A stretch of DNA of 64,000 nt from Gymnogyps californianus (lineage: Eukaryota > Chordata > Aves > Accipitriformes > Cathartidae). The first letter of the stretch is position 1, and each line of letters opens with the position of its first letter. This document shows, one piece after another, positions 21,398 to 34,700 of this stretch. The notes under the pieces were generated by a model. That model saw only the letters and a list, made by a program, of their open reading frames with translations. It made no database searches and was not told where the DNA came from. The stretch spans positions 42,116,344 through 42,180,343 of the forward strand of contig NC_059474.1 in assembly GCF_018139145.2 (NCBI RefSeq), given 5' to 3'. The position numbers were made by a program, and so were the translations under genes.

Positions 21398-21441
21398 ACG
21401 TGTGCACACACACACACACACACACGTGTGCACATGCATGC
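21398..21441. repeat. 44-bp alternating purine/pyrimidine tract around (CA)n
   Basis: Every step from 21398 to 21441 alternates purine and pyrimidine. The core is a (CA)n run flanked on both sides by GTGTGCAC, and the right end runs into CATGCATGC. Such tracts are the classic sequence class able to adopt left-handed Z-DNA. It is also a likely length-variable microsatellite. Confidence 0.88.
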
Positions 21442-22127
21442 TTCAGATCGTTGCCCTTACTACCTCGAGTAAGTACATTTAGAAATTGAGCATGTTTTAA
21501 AAAACATGCATTCTGAAATGAATAGTCTCATGCATTCTTTCTTGCAAATGAAAAACTCATGCATTCTGAATGAATATTCTCAGCAAATTTAAATGAATGA
21601 GCATCTTTTAAAACTATTTTCTTCAAAAAAAAAAATTGTGTATGTTTCTGAACTTATTAAAGAGTCTAACCATTGCTAGATATACCATATATTTTCTGAC
21701 CTCAGTCATAATTTTTCAATACTTCAATATGAAGCCACTGGCATATACAAATTACTATATATGCTACTTATTTTAGTTTCAAATTGAAGAAATCCGTAAC
21801 GTCAGAACAAATACAAAGACTTTATGCAAAATTTTTATTTCATAAGACATGTACCACAGGCTGACTCAAAGCAACATTTACTTTTCTGTTTATGTCTCCT
21901 ACTGGTTCAAAAGAAATAAACAAAATATCTTTCCCATTTACCGTCACTTTCACAGGAAATTATATTTTATTTTTAACCTTACTTTCCTTGTAATGCCTTC
22001 ACAAACCAGATGAGAAAAAGGAAATACTCCTTTATTATTTCTTCCCCATGGAGAGACTTCTCTCCCCAGCGTCGCAAAAAAAACCAGCAAATGAACACAA
22101 AACTAAACAAAGAAAACCCAACAACTG

Positions 22128-22147
22128 CCCCCCCCCCCCCCCCCCCC
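22128..22147. repeat. C20 homopolymer
   Basis: Twenty consecutive C occur in an A/C-rich neighbourhood that continues into ACCACATACACACACAAAA. No LTR or LINE similarity is apparent next to it, unlike the homopolymers inside the LTRs. Confidence 0.88.
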
Positions 22148-25100
22148 AACCACATACACACACAAAAAACCCCAGTGGTACTTAAAAGTGGATACAAATG
22201 ACAAGGCTCAAGTCTGGCTACATAGTTTCAGAGAGATTTCAGAGAAGTTGGTTTTTAATTGTTCACTAGATTTCTGCATTTGTACTGGCCATGTCTATAT
22301 CAAAACCTCTACAAACACTAAGAATGGCTGGAGCATTGGTTTTGATTTAGTATAAAAGGAACTGTATCATAATCCTGTTGAGTTGTGTTGTAGTAACAGC
22401 CACCACCAATAAAAATAAAAAATCATAAGTTTCACTTGGACCTTTCTCTGCCGTACAAAAGAACTGAGTTGTATCTTGACATTGAAATACAAACCTTCTG
22501 GGAGACAGTAGGAAGCTGGCTGGTGAAAGCTCTACCTCCTCCAGTAGCAACAGTGTCGGTGGTACTCTGCCATCAGCTGGGAGAGACTGGTACCCACAAA
22601 AAGAGAGGAGGAGGGAAAAGAGGAGTAGTATTTTTATCATTTCTGGAGACCTTTCCATGGCGTAAGTGGTAAGAAAGCTGCTGCAACCCAAATGGCACTA
22701 CTTTTAAGAGCTAAGCCTTCATCATGAAGAGAGGGATGTATCTTATGGCGTTTGGTTCATCAGAAAGAACCAGACCTTAGATACCCAACCAGCAGCCACA
22801 GAAGCAAACAAGGGTCAAGAATGAAAGTCAACAGGAATCAGATGAGGAAACCTGATTTGCAGCCACAAATTCATGCTAACAATGAAAAATATCCTTATTT
22901 GTCATTTGGAAATGGGATCCTGGGGTGTGGGTGTGCGGAATAAGGGAAACTGATTTCATTTGCCCTCATAAACAACATTGAAATATTTACAAGAAGGCAT
23001 TTTCAGTTATTCAGTAGCTAGGTACACAGGCTCCTCTGCAGTTTTAGGCACTTGGAGATAATATTTTTCTTAGTCATTGGTAAGAGTATGCCTGCAATAT
23101 AGCCTTTGTTCTGTTAATGATAACTGAATTTCTACACACGTCACATGAAAAAGGCAGCACTCTTGAGATGATTTACTAATGTGAGAATAAAACTGTCAGA
23201 CTGAAGTCAATAAAATTTTTTAAAGAGTATTCACACTTCATATCCAGTGATTTCATGAGACACGGTGTGCAGCAGTCACTAATGCTTAGGTAATCAATAC
23301 AGAATTATGAGACTGGTATCTTTCTTTTATGGATATCTTTGTAATCAGTTCCCTGGCATTCTACCCAGTGCTCTGCACAATGCTTTAGAGGAAAGTCTCT
23401 TTACAGAGTGATTAAAGGAAAATACACCTACCTGCCCATATTTATGCAACTCTGGAAAATTGTTCTTGTGGAGAATTACCAGACTGCACAGGGGAAAACC
23501 ATGTAAAATAAAATGTCACATCTTTGATGTTCACAACAGGGAATACAGGGATTAGTGACCAGCTCACTACTTTTTCGAAAGTTGTGCAAGGTTTTTCTTT
23601 TAATTTGACAAATTTATGCAAAAAAGTTGGTGTAGCTTATATACAGGTTGAAATCTGCACATATTGTGGTTTATAACAATGTTTACAAGATTCTTCACTT
23701 TAATGTTTGTAGAGTGTGCAGATGGCACTGTATTTTGGAGGTTACTTGTTCCTAAATCACTTTCTAAAGTATATGTAAGACATTTATGAATACACACACT
23801 TACACTTTCTTTTAACTCCAAGTTGCAACTTGTTAACATAGCTCAGCATCACATAGGAGTCTTGTTCCTTTCTTTATCTTGTCTGCCAGATGAGATCACA
23901 CCCAAGATGAAAGTAGATTTTGTTACTACGTAGGGACTTAAAGTTGCTGTAATGACTCTGCTTCACCTTGTATAACCTGTTTTGCAATAAAGAACTAATG
24001 CTAGTGATAAAAAGACACTGTCATCTGTGATTTGAAAACCAGAATACTACAAGGTCTTAGGGAAAAGAAAAAAGAATAATAATTTGGATCCTCAAAGGTT
24101 ATGGTCTTTGTCAAATGCATAGCATTTCACCAGGTATAACAATAAATTTAAAGCTTGATTTTCTTTTTCCAATAAATTAGTTTCACAATAATAATTCAAG
24201 GAATCTCCTGAGTAGAGGAAGACATATGATAGCCTGGACATATATGTGCGGAACACCATAGCTTTTATATGTAAGGATTAAAAAAAAAATTAGAGGAAAT
24301 GAAGTAATTTTTACATATTTCTACACTAGGTACTACTCCTCTTATAACCACTTTCTATTAATAAACTGTACATTAAAATATTCCAACATCCCACATTGAA
24401 ATACTGACAGTCACAAACAGTCAACAAAACTAAGACAACTTAATATGTAAGTCTGACACTTAAAGTCAGACTAGTGCTAAGAGAACAGCAATCCAACGTC
24501 ACGTACCTGGCTGGTAAGTAATCCCATAAGGATTTCTATAGCATTCTTGGAAGCAGTCTGGGAAGGTGTAAGGTCTGATAGTCAAGCAATACATTTAGGG
24601 TAGTAATCTAGATAACTTTTTTCACCAGAGCAAAAGTGGAATCCATCCACAGAATCAGGTGCGCACCTGCACCCATGCATCTGTGCACAGAAAACCTGCC
24701 CAGGACAGCAGCTGCTTCTGCCGCTTGTGACTACTGGGAAGTCGAATGGATCAATCACAACTAATCAGTAACAGGGTGCTTCTTAATTCATAGGGTATTA
24801 AGAGAGAACTGCTTTCATTTTGTTACATCAAAATGTTTAATTTTGCATTCTTAACTGGAAAACAAGACACTTTTCACGTGAGGGGGAGGTTCTGAATTAC
24901 AACAGCTCTTGAGAGTGGTTTCCCTCTTTAAACTGATTATAGTGCAGTATGCTTTGTATTTGACTTGTAATCATAGATTAACAGCATAGAGACACATGGG
25001 GGTGGGGGGAAGAGAAGAGCAAGCACTAACCATTCATAAAATACAAAGTACAGCTTCATGTTTTAAAGAATGTAACTTACGCACAAAACTCAGACAAAGT

Positions 25101-27468
25101 TACACAAACAACAAATTTGCTTCCAAAAACTTTATACAATTATAAATGCAACTTCAACCATTTACAGACATTCCATGGAAAAATTAATAAATTAGAATTT
25201 AAATTATTAAATTAAATTAAATCCCACCTCTGTATCAAGAATATTTTTAGAAACTATAGTGAACATCTCTGATTATATGAAGAACTTCTTGTGTAAGAAG
25301 CTCAAGGTATGTTACAGTTTCAGAACATAATGGCTTTTAATACCTATGAGATTTTTTATATTCGGGCGGACACTTCAAAATCTATTCATAGATGTAACAC
25401 TTTTATTGATTTATTGCTGTAGGTAAATAAATTGCTTAAAAGCTATTCCTTCAAAAATACAAAGAAAATTTCCTGCAGTGAATATACATAAATCACGTCA
25501 GTATGCATGTTTATAATACACAGTATTTTTTCCACACAAGCCTTTCTTCTCAGGATTTTGACATTTGCTTGGTTAATGATTTGTAGATAAAGGAAAAAAA
25601 GCCAGCTGCAGGAAGAGAAACATATTGAGAGGATATATATTTGCATATGCAGTTACAAAAGAACAAAAAGGTACTTAGCCTAAGGTGTTCTGCACAACTT
25701 CTATTCTGATACAGTCCATTTTGATAACAGTTCTACATCCATCAGTTTTATTACTACTAAACATGGCACGTTCATTTATATTAAACAGTCTGGTGGAGCT
25801 GTCTGAGACCAAAAAAACCCAACAAAACCTCTAAATCACTGTAAGCCACATCCTCAGCTATTTTGCTTCAATGATGCAAAATCTTTCTACAGAGGGAGGT
25901 TGATCTTATGGCTGTTCTTTGTTCAGATTCTCACTGACTACAAAGAAAGTTTACTGCATGGTGAAATCACAGTAAAAATGATGGAAATTTCTGACCTAGC
26001 TAGGTAGAAGTTTTGAGATACAACAAAAGAACAGGCAGAGGAAGAAAGTATCATTTATTTCAGCTTGTCAAAACAGTTTCATTAAATTTTTGGTTATTGA
26101 AAGTAATGAAAAAAAGTTTGAGAGCGTTAAGGTAAAAGGAGACACCTAATTCTTCCCTGCTCTTCTCAGAATAACATTTGCAATCACTATACCAATATTA
26201 TTGTATTTTTCACAGTATGTATGTAGCACTTATTGTATGACATTTGCAATTATATATGCACAAAACCACACAAAGAATCATATTCAAAAGAAGATACAAG
26301 TTGCAAAGTATATATCATCTACTGTATATTGTAGGGTTTTGTTTGTTTTTTTTCTTTTACTTCATCGCTTTTGTGGAAAAAAATTTGCTCAGAAAACTTT
26401 TTCTTTGAGCTTAGGAACAACAGGACTGTGAAATGTTGACCTACCCAAGTGTCACTGAAAGTTGGAGCAGTTAAAAAAAAAAAAAATTAAAAAATTTCTT
26501 ATTCTCTTAGGAAAGATAAACCAGTTTCAGTCAACCATTAACTCAAGCTTTGATTCTACAAGTAATAGAGACTGAAGTGGTAGGGAAATGGAAAAAGGAA
26601 AAGAAAGAAAAAAGCAAGCAAGAAAGACAATAAAACTACATCTCTTCTTTTCTGCAGTGCTTCTACATTTGGGAGGAGGGGAACAACACTAACAGAAACA
26701 ACCAACAACAAAAAACTATACCTTATATTATAACATTATTGTTTACCAGAATTACAGGCTTGGTTCTGCGAAAATATCAGTGAAGTCAACAGAGAAAGCA
26801 CTGCAGTTAGAGGTGCAAGAATTAAGGGGGAATTAATGTGTATATGTATACATAAAATATATAATGTCCATATGTTCCATAAAATAACTTACATCCTCAG
26901 TGAACAAGCTATGAAAATGTAGCAGTCCAAATTCTGCAGAGAATAAATTACAGAAAAGTCTCATGATTCCTTCCTGAACTGTTTGTGAATGCACACATTC
27001 TTTCAAGCAGCAAAAATAATATCATGACCTAGCTAACCAACAGGGGACAAGCTAAAATTGAGGCTAACATTGAAAATATCAAATAACTTTATTCAAAATA
27101 TAATCATTGAATATATTCAGTTGTGCCATACATTTATTTAGTGTTCTATTTTCCCTTTGAAATGACATAGTAATCATCCATATTGATGACATCTGTCATG
27201 GAAGTACTTTGAAGATAAGGGGAGAGATATTTTGCTCCCTTATCACCGGTATGGATCACAGCCTTTTATCCTAAAAATCTCTGTGTGACATTTTATAATG
27301 AGCTCTTCTGGTCTCCTTGGGGAGCCAACAGTCCTCAAATGTGCAATAATCACACTGCTGCACCTTATATAGCCTATACCCCTCATCTTTCTCTGTACAT
27401 ACTATTGTGTTTACAGTTATGGTGGGATGGGGACTACAGAGCTATGGAACCATATACCTCACTACTAC

Positions 27469-27817
27469 TGTCGTGGTTTAACCCCAGTCAGCAACTCAGC
27501 ACCACGCAGCCGTTTCCCCCTCCCCCTCCCAGTGGGGTGAGGAGGAGGAAAGGAAAGGAAAAAAAGTAAAACTCGTGGGTTGAGATAAGAACAATTTAAT
27601 AACTAAAGTAAAATATAATACTAACAATAGTAATAATGAAATATAATAATAATAGTAATGAAAAGGAATATAACAAAAAAAGGAAGGGGGGAGGAGGGGG
27701 GAAGAAAAAACCCAGTGATGCACAATGCAATTGCTCACCACCTGCTGACCAATGCCCAGTTAGTTCCCGAGCCACGATCCGCACCTCCCAGCCAACTCCC
27801 CCCTGTTTATATACTGG
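27469..27817 (+). mobile_element. 3'-truncated LTR, family B, copy 2
   Basis: The 5' part of a family B LTR starts TGTCGTGGTTTAACCCC and follows copy 3 closely, with the shared AACTCGTGGGTTGAGATAAG module near 27570, the AT-rich block and an interrupted G-rich run. Similarity stops abruptly at 27817, directly after GTTTATATACTGG, the TATA-like segment. Copies 1 and 3 run on for about 260-270 more bases. The sequence after the break is unrelated AT-rich DNA, and no second target duplication can be assigned. A later deletion or recombination must have removed the 3' part. Open frames here (27496-27954) are not genes. Confidence 0.88.
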
Positions 27818-30800
27818 AAAATCAAATCCCCTGTATTAAGTATTACTGTAATAAACATGACGAATTTAATTATTTTAAAATATCTATGCTTTATTACACA
27901 TTAGAATTAAGAAAAATTACATCACTTTCACCTTTATCTATCTCGTATTACTAAAATATTCCTTAAATCTTATTTCATTTTAATATTAATTTCATTTTCT
28001 CCAGCCTTTCATGAGTATTAACTCATAAATAGTGCCACAAAATTCTCCATGACCATTCTGCCTCCAAAGCATTTCCCTTTCTTTGAAGAGCTGTACAACA
28101 GGAGATCTACATACAAACAAGACATCCCATCTACCAGCTGTTTCCCATCCAGGACAGATTTTGCCTTTGAAAGATTTTAGCAAGCCCACTGGCTTTGGGC
28201 TGCCTTGTTCAGCTGCTCTCCATTGATCATGAACCTTCCCAGGGCGCTCTCTACCAGCTACTAGTTATTGTGGGGTTGCCACACGGAGAGAAATGCAAAT
28301 CCTCTTGTAAAAGCTCCAATTATATGAGTCTTAGCCGGACCTTCTTTATGAATACTGTCACCAGCTGAGAGCACAGAGCTTGCATCTTTTTATGAAATGA
28401 ACTCACTAAAACAACAACAACAAAAGACATGAATTTCAAATTCCATATTTGTTTCTGGTTTTTTTAACTCTAAGCTTAGCCAGTGACTTTGATGAGAGAG
28501 ATCAGATCTTATGTGCAAGCTGCTGAAGAAAAAGACTTGTTCTTATTTGATTATTTGTATGGATTTCATCTGCATTATGATCGGTCTAGTAGAAGAGAAA
28601 GTGACCGGAAGATCCAAATGAAAACACCGAATGTCTAGATTATAACTATTCATTCTGTTCAGAAAAACATGTATGTAAATCTTACAAAGACTAGAAAACT
28701 GCATCTTCAGAGCAACCAACAGGCTCTATTTAGTGATAACAGCAGCTGCTGATTCATAGTGATTGTCTTTCTGCAGCAGATTGGTTTGGAAACAAGTATG
28801 TAATAGCAAAATAAAAGCATATGACTGATTGTTCAACTCTATTCACTGAGGATGTATTAAAATTCCTTTATTGTTAGGCATACTATGAGGCAAAGACAAT
28901 GCATTACAATAGTAGAAAAGGTAACTGGAGATTAATAAAGTACACGTATCATCTACAGGAAAAAAAATTATACTGCTTGGAGTTTGGTTCCAAGAGTATG
29001 GAGAGGGAAAAAAGCAGAAATGATAGTCTACCTCCAACTCAGTTGGACCAATCATTTCTTCTTTCTACCTGGTTCAGTCTCTAAACTTTCTTGTTGCAAA
29101 GTTCTGAACCCAAGAAATGGTTTCCAGACAAAAAGATCTAAGAAAGATGCTACTTTCTGCAACTGAACTGCCTCCTTCATGCAATGTGAAGTGAGATCAA
29201 AGCAAAACTTGAACCTTTCTGGCTTTTCCAGAGCATCCTGTGAAAGGTAACAAAACCAGCAGCTAGAGTATTAACTCAGGGGGGACAGGGGAAAAAAAAA
29301 AAAAAAAAAAATTATGTGAGCCATCTAGACCAAAGTTAAATACTAAATCATTTTCGTGATAAATAACACAGTACAAAAAGTTAGCAAAAACTGTTACCAA
29401 TTTCAATTAAATTAAATTTTAATTGATAATTAGGTAAAAGGGATGCAGAAAAGTGTGTTTATTGTGTGCTTTTGGTTTTTTTATCACAAAAATTGTCATG
29501 AGTAAAATAATAAAAATAAAAAAGGATCCTATTGGAATTAAACATTGAATTTAAAAGGAGTTTGCAACTAGTACGGTGTTCTTTTATTCTACACTGCTTT
29601 ATTCTCCGTTACTTTCTCCATCAAGGCTGAAAAGTCTTTTTTTCATTTGTCCAATGAGAGATGATAGAATTCTATCCAACAAAACTTTTCTGAAGGTGTG
29701 GTTTTTTTCCCCTATATAGTTTTCTCCTGGCGCAAAAGTGAAAGACTATAAACTCCTTTCAAAAGATTACTGGAAGTTAAAATATAAAACAGAATAACAA
29801 CTCCTCTCCTTTGTTATTTTCAAGAGGGAATTCACAGGCAAGACAGCTCAAAATGAATACACTTCTTAAGCAGCTTATCACAAACTTCTCCACAAAAATA
29901 CATAAAGAAATTATGAAAATTATGTGTAGATAGACAAGATATCCCAAGTTTCCCTGTTAAATGTGCTCTGTCTGTTTTGGGCACGGCTTCTGTATTCTGT
30001 CAGTGTTGTCTACTTATTTACCGAAAAAAAGTCACACGAGACTGGATGAAAGCAGAATTTTCCCTACTTACTAGAAGTTTAGCATTGAGCTATTTAAAGA
30101 AAACCCAAAACTTCAGGATTAAAACCTCTCTCTTAAGAACGGCAGACACTAACGCATTCTTAAAGGGTGAAATTCACTTGTACATGGAACACCAGTTAAA
30201 GGACACAAACACCAATTTGTACATGCTATGAATCTCACTTTATCTTGAGGACAAAAGCTCAGGTCCAGATAGTCTGAATTCTATTTATGTTCCTGAGACC
30301 TTCGGTTCTGGAGGCTTACAGGCAGTCACTAAAGAAACAAAGATGAAGTGGGGACCTGGGTGGAATTTAGGTCATCAGGATTTACACGTAAAATCCCAGT
30401 TTTGCAAGCTGCTGTGAGCCACCTTGACGACTGAGAGCTCCGACTGAATGGAGCAAGCCCAAGGACAAGGCTGTTTCAGCAACATGTAGACAAGTGATCC
30501 ACCACAGAAACGAAATTTTCCCTAATCAAATACTTTGCATTAATCTATGGAGAGAGAACACTTGACTGTGTGGTAAAGTTACTTTCAACACACTGCTTGC
30601 CTATCTTCACCATCAATACCTCTTAAAGATTATACAATGACATAGCCATACAATATCTAAAAGAGCCCCAAAAATCTGCCTCACATTTTACATATAGTTT
30701 TGAAGGGAATTATATTAATTTTTTTTAAAGTCTCCAATTTTAATATAATTTATATAATATGCTTTTAAGGTCAGGGAATATGCCACAATGTTTCATAGAA

Positions 30801-31120
30801 CTTGTTTAAATTTTTTTTAATTGTACAATACAACTCCAGTCATTTCAAACTGTAAAAAAAAAAACAAAACTAAAGCAAACAAAGATTTACCCCATAATAT
30901 TTTTTCTATGCTAAAATACACTTAAAACAAAGGGATTAATTCCCAGAATTTTTCATAGCTAGGAAATTATATGAACCTAACTCATTCCATTGCAATTACT
31001 TATGAAAAAATACAAATCTGTGGAAGTATGTCCAGTTCCTTTTCCCCACTGAATCTGGTATGCCTTTTGTATCAATGGCAAAGCTCTCATTTTCAACCTA
31101 GTGCCTACAGCAGTTACTAA
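27818..31120. other. Unassigned AT-rich region, no gene seen
   Basis: About 3.3 kb between two family B LTRs show no gene and no recognisable retroviral interior. Simple sequence includes an A run at 29292-29311 and A/T-rich sequence around 30710-30860. The distinct ends of the flanking LTRs show they are not a pair from one provirus. Confidence 0.5.
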
Positions 31121-31125
31121 CCTAG

Positions 31126-31705
31126 TGTCATGGTTTAACCCCAGTCAGCAACTCAGCACCACGCAGCCATTTCCCCCTCCCCCTCCCAGTGGGGTGGGGA
31201 GGAGGAAAGGAAAAAAAGTAAAACTCGTGGGTTGAGATAAGAACAGTTTAATAACTAAAGTAAAACTAAAATACGCTATCAATAATAATAATAATAATTG
31301 TAATGAAAAGGAATACAACAAAAAAAAAAGAAATAACACCCAAGAAAAGACAAGAGATGCACAATGCAATTCCTCACCACCTGCTGACCGATGCCCAAGC
31401 AGCGATCTGCCCCTCCCGACCAACTCCCCCCTGTTTATATACTGGGCATGACGTTCCATGGTATGGAATACCCCTTTGGCTAGTTCAGGTCAGCTGCCCC
31501 GGCTATGCTCCCTCCCAGCTTCTTGCACACCTGCTTGCTGGCAGAGCATGGGAAACTGAAAACTCCTTGGCTTAAGATAAGCGCTACTTAGCAACAACTA
31601 AAACATCAGCGTGTTATCAACATCATTCTCACACTAAATCCAAAACACAGCACTGTACCAGCTACTAAGAAGGGAGTTAACTCTGTCCCAGCCGAAACCA
31701 GGACA
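31126..31705 (+). mobile_element. Solo LTR, family B, copy 3 (ERVL-like)
   Basis: This is a complete solo LTR of family B, 580 bp long, bounded by a perfect 5-bp target-site duplication, CCTAG at 31121-31125 and 31706-31710. It starts TGTCATGGTTTAACCCC and ends CCAGGACA. Landmarks are the AACTCGTGGGTTGAGATAAG module near 31222, a short run of AAT repeats near 31280, and a clean TATA-like TTTATATA at 31434-31441. The G-rich run of copies 1 and 2 is absent, which accounts for part of the shorter length. The 3' third matches copy 1 closely, including GATAAGCGCTACTTAGCAAC. ORFs at 31145-31459 and 31303-31575 fall inside it and are not genes. Confidence 0.94.
31434..31441 (+). promoter_or_regulatory. 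TATA-like box of LTR family B
   Basis: TTTATATA sits about 310 bases into this LTR, and the same position is TTTATATG in copy 1 and TTTATATA in copy 2. Conservation of position in an LTR is consistent with the U3 promoter TATA element, with transcription expected to start some 25-30 bases downstream. No experimental evidence is available from sequence. Confidence 0.5.
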
Positions 31706-34700
31706 CCTAGTAACAAAGACTTCTAACCCTAAATAAAAATGTAATTTTAGGAAAATAAATTCCATATTTAAGAAAGGAAACATTCTTGATAGATTTATTC
31801 ATGCATTTATTTTTAAGCAGACTTACTGTCCAGCACTGACTGAATTGGTCAGGACACTAATATGGTCTTGATGGAAAGAATTCTTCAAATATTGGGCAAG
31901 GAAGGAGACCAAAGGAAAACAACTAAATGTATTGCACGACAGTGTAATATATTAACACGCATTTAACCAACAAACACAGACACTACACAAAGGCAACTTG
32001 CAGATGCATACTCACATAGATGGGCAAAAGTGCTCGGTAGTGATCAGAAAAGGCTAGACAAGGCAGACAGGAGCTTGGGTTCTTCTTGGTAGCTGTGGGG
32101 CTTCAAAAGAGAGTTGACCTCAGCTCAGCTGTGCTTCAAAAGGAAAAGCAATATGAGGCACATCTCCTTTGAAGCTAGAAATCACCTTAACAGAACTGGG
32201 TCAGCATGATGTTCCTCTGAATTCCCCCAAGCACTTGGAAAGCTAGAAGGGAGGTCTTTAATTCCTCTTTGGCCCCTTCCAACTAGATGAAAGAAACTAT
32301 CTGAAGTAATTCTGAAATATCTAAAATTCTGATTATTTGTTGCATTCTTCTAGAGATGTAACAGTGTAACTTCATCAGGCTAGGGAGTTCTGTTCAGCAA
32401 GTCGTTATCCAAGTCAGGAAGAGATCCTGATGTTTTAATCCTATGTTCCCTCATATTGTCCATTCGTGAATTAGAAAGGCATGTTTTAAAATGAAGAGAA
32501 AGAACTACTTCTGATGTCAGAAATGGCCACAATTTCTACCCTTTTCAGAAACAGAGTGATACAGTTGTTCAGCTCCAGGGAACACCATCTGAGGATACAC
32601 AGCACAATCACAGATACGCTAAGTCAAGCAAAAGCTATTCCCCTGCTCAATACCTCTCAGAGATGACGTTTAAATTTAAAAGACTGTATAATCAAAAAAA
32701 CTTTCCAGTGACTGTCAACTCTGACCAGAACCTCATCTTTTTTAAGGATACACATTTTTTGTGTAGGACAGTGACGCTGATTAGAGTTATCAGATGACGA
32801 ATGAAATCATGTCAAACGCACAATTTAAATAAAATTAACTAGAGACCCTAACTTTACAAAAATATTAACTATTTATGAATGAATATCAGAAATTCCTATC
32901 CAGATTTATCAGTTCCACAATCAGTCCTCACTGAACTTACGGGGGGGGGGAGGAAATCAACCTATTGCCCAGCTGTTTCTTTTTCTTTTCTCTGACATCT
33001 GGATAGGCCCAAAGAACTAGAGTATGTCTCCCCTCCAGCTTTTTTTACATCCCAACCCACAGGCAAATTATGGTTTGTTATATTCTCCTCTTTCACTGTT
33101 GTGCTGATAACAGTAAGCTGTATCATTCTCACAGTCATTTCCTTTCAAATATATTCCTGGTTCCAGAAAATTCAAATATGTCTGCCTTTAATTCTTTATG
33201 TACTAATGCTTAAAAAAACCCTATGCATAAACCTTCCAAAAGACTGTTTTGTTATGCTTCTTTTGTTATGTAATCTACCTGGAAATAAAGTTACCCATAA
33301 ATTTAGAGACAGCATGAGAAACAATTTCTTCTTGTGGGAAAAGTCTTATATTTACTTATCAGAAACACTGAGAGTCAGGGATTGCCAAGTAATCCTTGGA
33401 GTCATAAAGCAACCCATTCAACTATATTTTGACATGAGTGAAGACTGAAAAAGTTCAGAATTTTGTTTTGATAGGAAAGTTCGCAACAAGCCATCTCAAC
33501 TTTCCTCTGATATTCTACAAATACCAGCTCATTTCTGCAACAAAGGAGCATTTTGCTCACAATACAAAAACATACGCAACTACTCAAAGGGTTTGAAGTC
33601 CGAACTGCAGTATGCAGTCTGCTTTTATTCCCCTCAGAAATTTGTCCAGAGTAAAGAAGATAAAACCACATAGATAGAAGCATAAACATAGGACTAGCTG
33701 TGTGCTAACAGTGAGTCCAACACATCCACGATGACTTTACTGTGCAGTAAAATTGACACCTGCATATTGAATCCAGCACCATCACAGCTCCTTAGACTTG
33801 CCAGGCTCAGCCTGCAAACCCAGACCACACTGAATTAGCAACTATGTGCCAACACAGTCGCAAAAAGCCAGAAGCATCAGGCTCACCGTACAAATGCTGC
33901 ACCGATTAGAAATGTGAGAATCCTAAGCCATATTAATAAAGACATGAAAGCCAATGGGCACGGCTGGGATTAAAGCAGACTCACACTTCACCAGAGCAAA
34001 TTTCCACCCTGTTTGTTAAGTAGTTCAAGGAGTAGAAGCTCCATCTCTGCTTGCTCCTCAGTTTTCATCTCACATTATTTCATCTAAATTTAAAGTTCTT
34101 GAACAGTCTTGCATCAAGTACCAAATGTAAGTATTTGTTGGATCCACTGGCAATGCATCATTGGCAATACACCTATGGAAGTCAGTTAGATAAAGTGAAG
34201 ACTGTTTATCAGGATTCCCCACATTTAAATATATTCTTAAAAATACAAACTCATATCATCCTCACAGAAGAGAGAAGTCATGAGAGGGCATTTCATTAAG
34301 CAGACGGTGTATGACTAGAGACACTCTGTCTCTACTGAAAACAAAAAGCTATACAAACATACTTCAAAACCGTAGAAAACATTAATTCTTCACACAGCAA
34401 TTCTGAGTTCATCCCCTCACTTACAAATGCCTATAATGGCATCCTTGCTTGAAAACTGACAGTATGCAATGGTCCAGTCTCCTGTTAACAAAGAACACTC
34501 ATCTTACACAGTTGTGCTCAGACCAAATAATGAAGAGTATCACACTTTCTCCTATATTGACACTCAACTTCATCAGTCACAGATGGTTTTTAAGCAATAG
34601 GTTTGTGACCCCTTGCTATGCTACCTACTAGGTAATCTGGGACTTCAGATCTTTGGATTTCTTTGTTTCCCGAGTATCCACTAAATTATATCCATGCTGC

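Larger units (their letters stand above)
20079..27463. other. Unassigned AT-rich region with simple repeats
   Basis: I find no gene over about 7.4 kb. Features seen are an alternating purine/pyrimidine tract at 21398-21441, three copies of CATGCATTCT at 21505-21567, a run of 20 C at 22128-22147, and an A/T-rich block near 25180-25220. Segments around 20880-21130 and 24640-24740 are a little richer in G and C than their surroundings but match nothing I recognise. Short ORFs here are of chance length. Confidence 0.45.

Noticed and set aside
31145..31575. ORFs of 104 and 90 codons
   Set aside because: They lie within LTR B copy 3.
27469..31705. LTR B copies 2 and 3 as a provirus pair
   Set aside because: Copy 3 has its own perfect target duplication on both sides, copy 2 is truncated, and no retroviral genes lie between.
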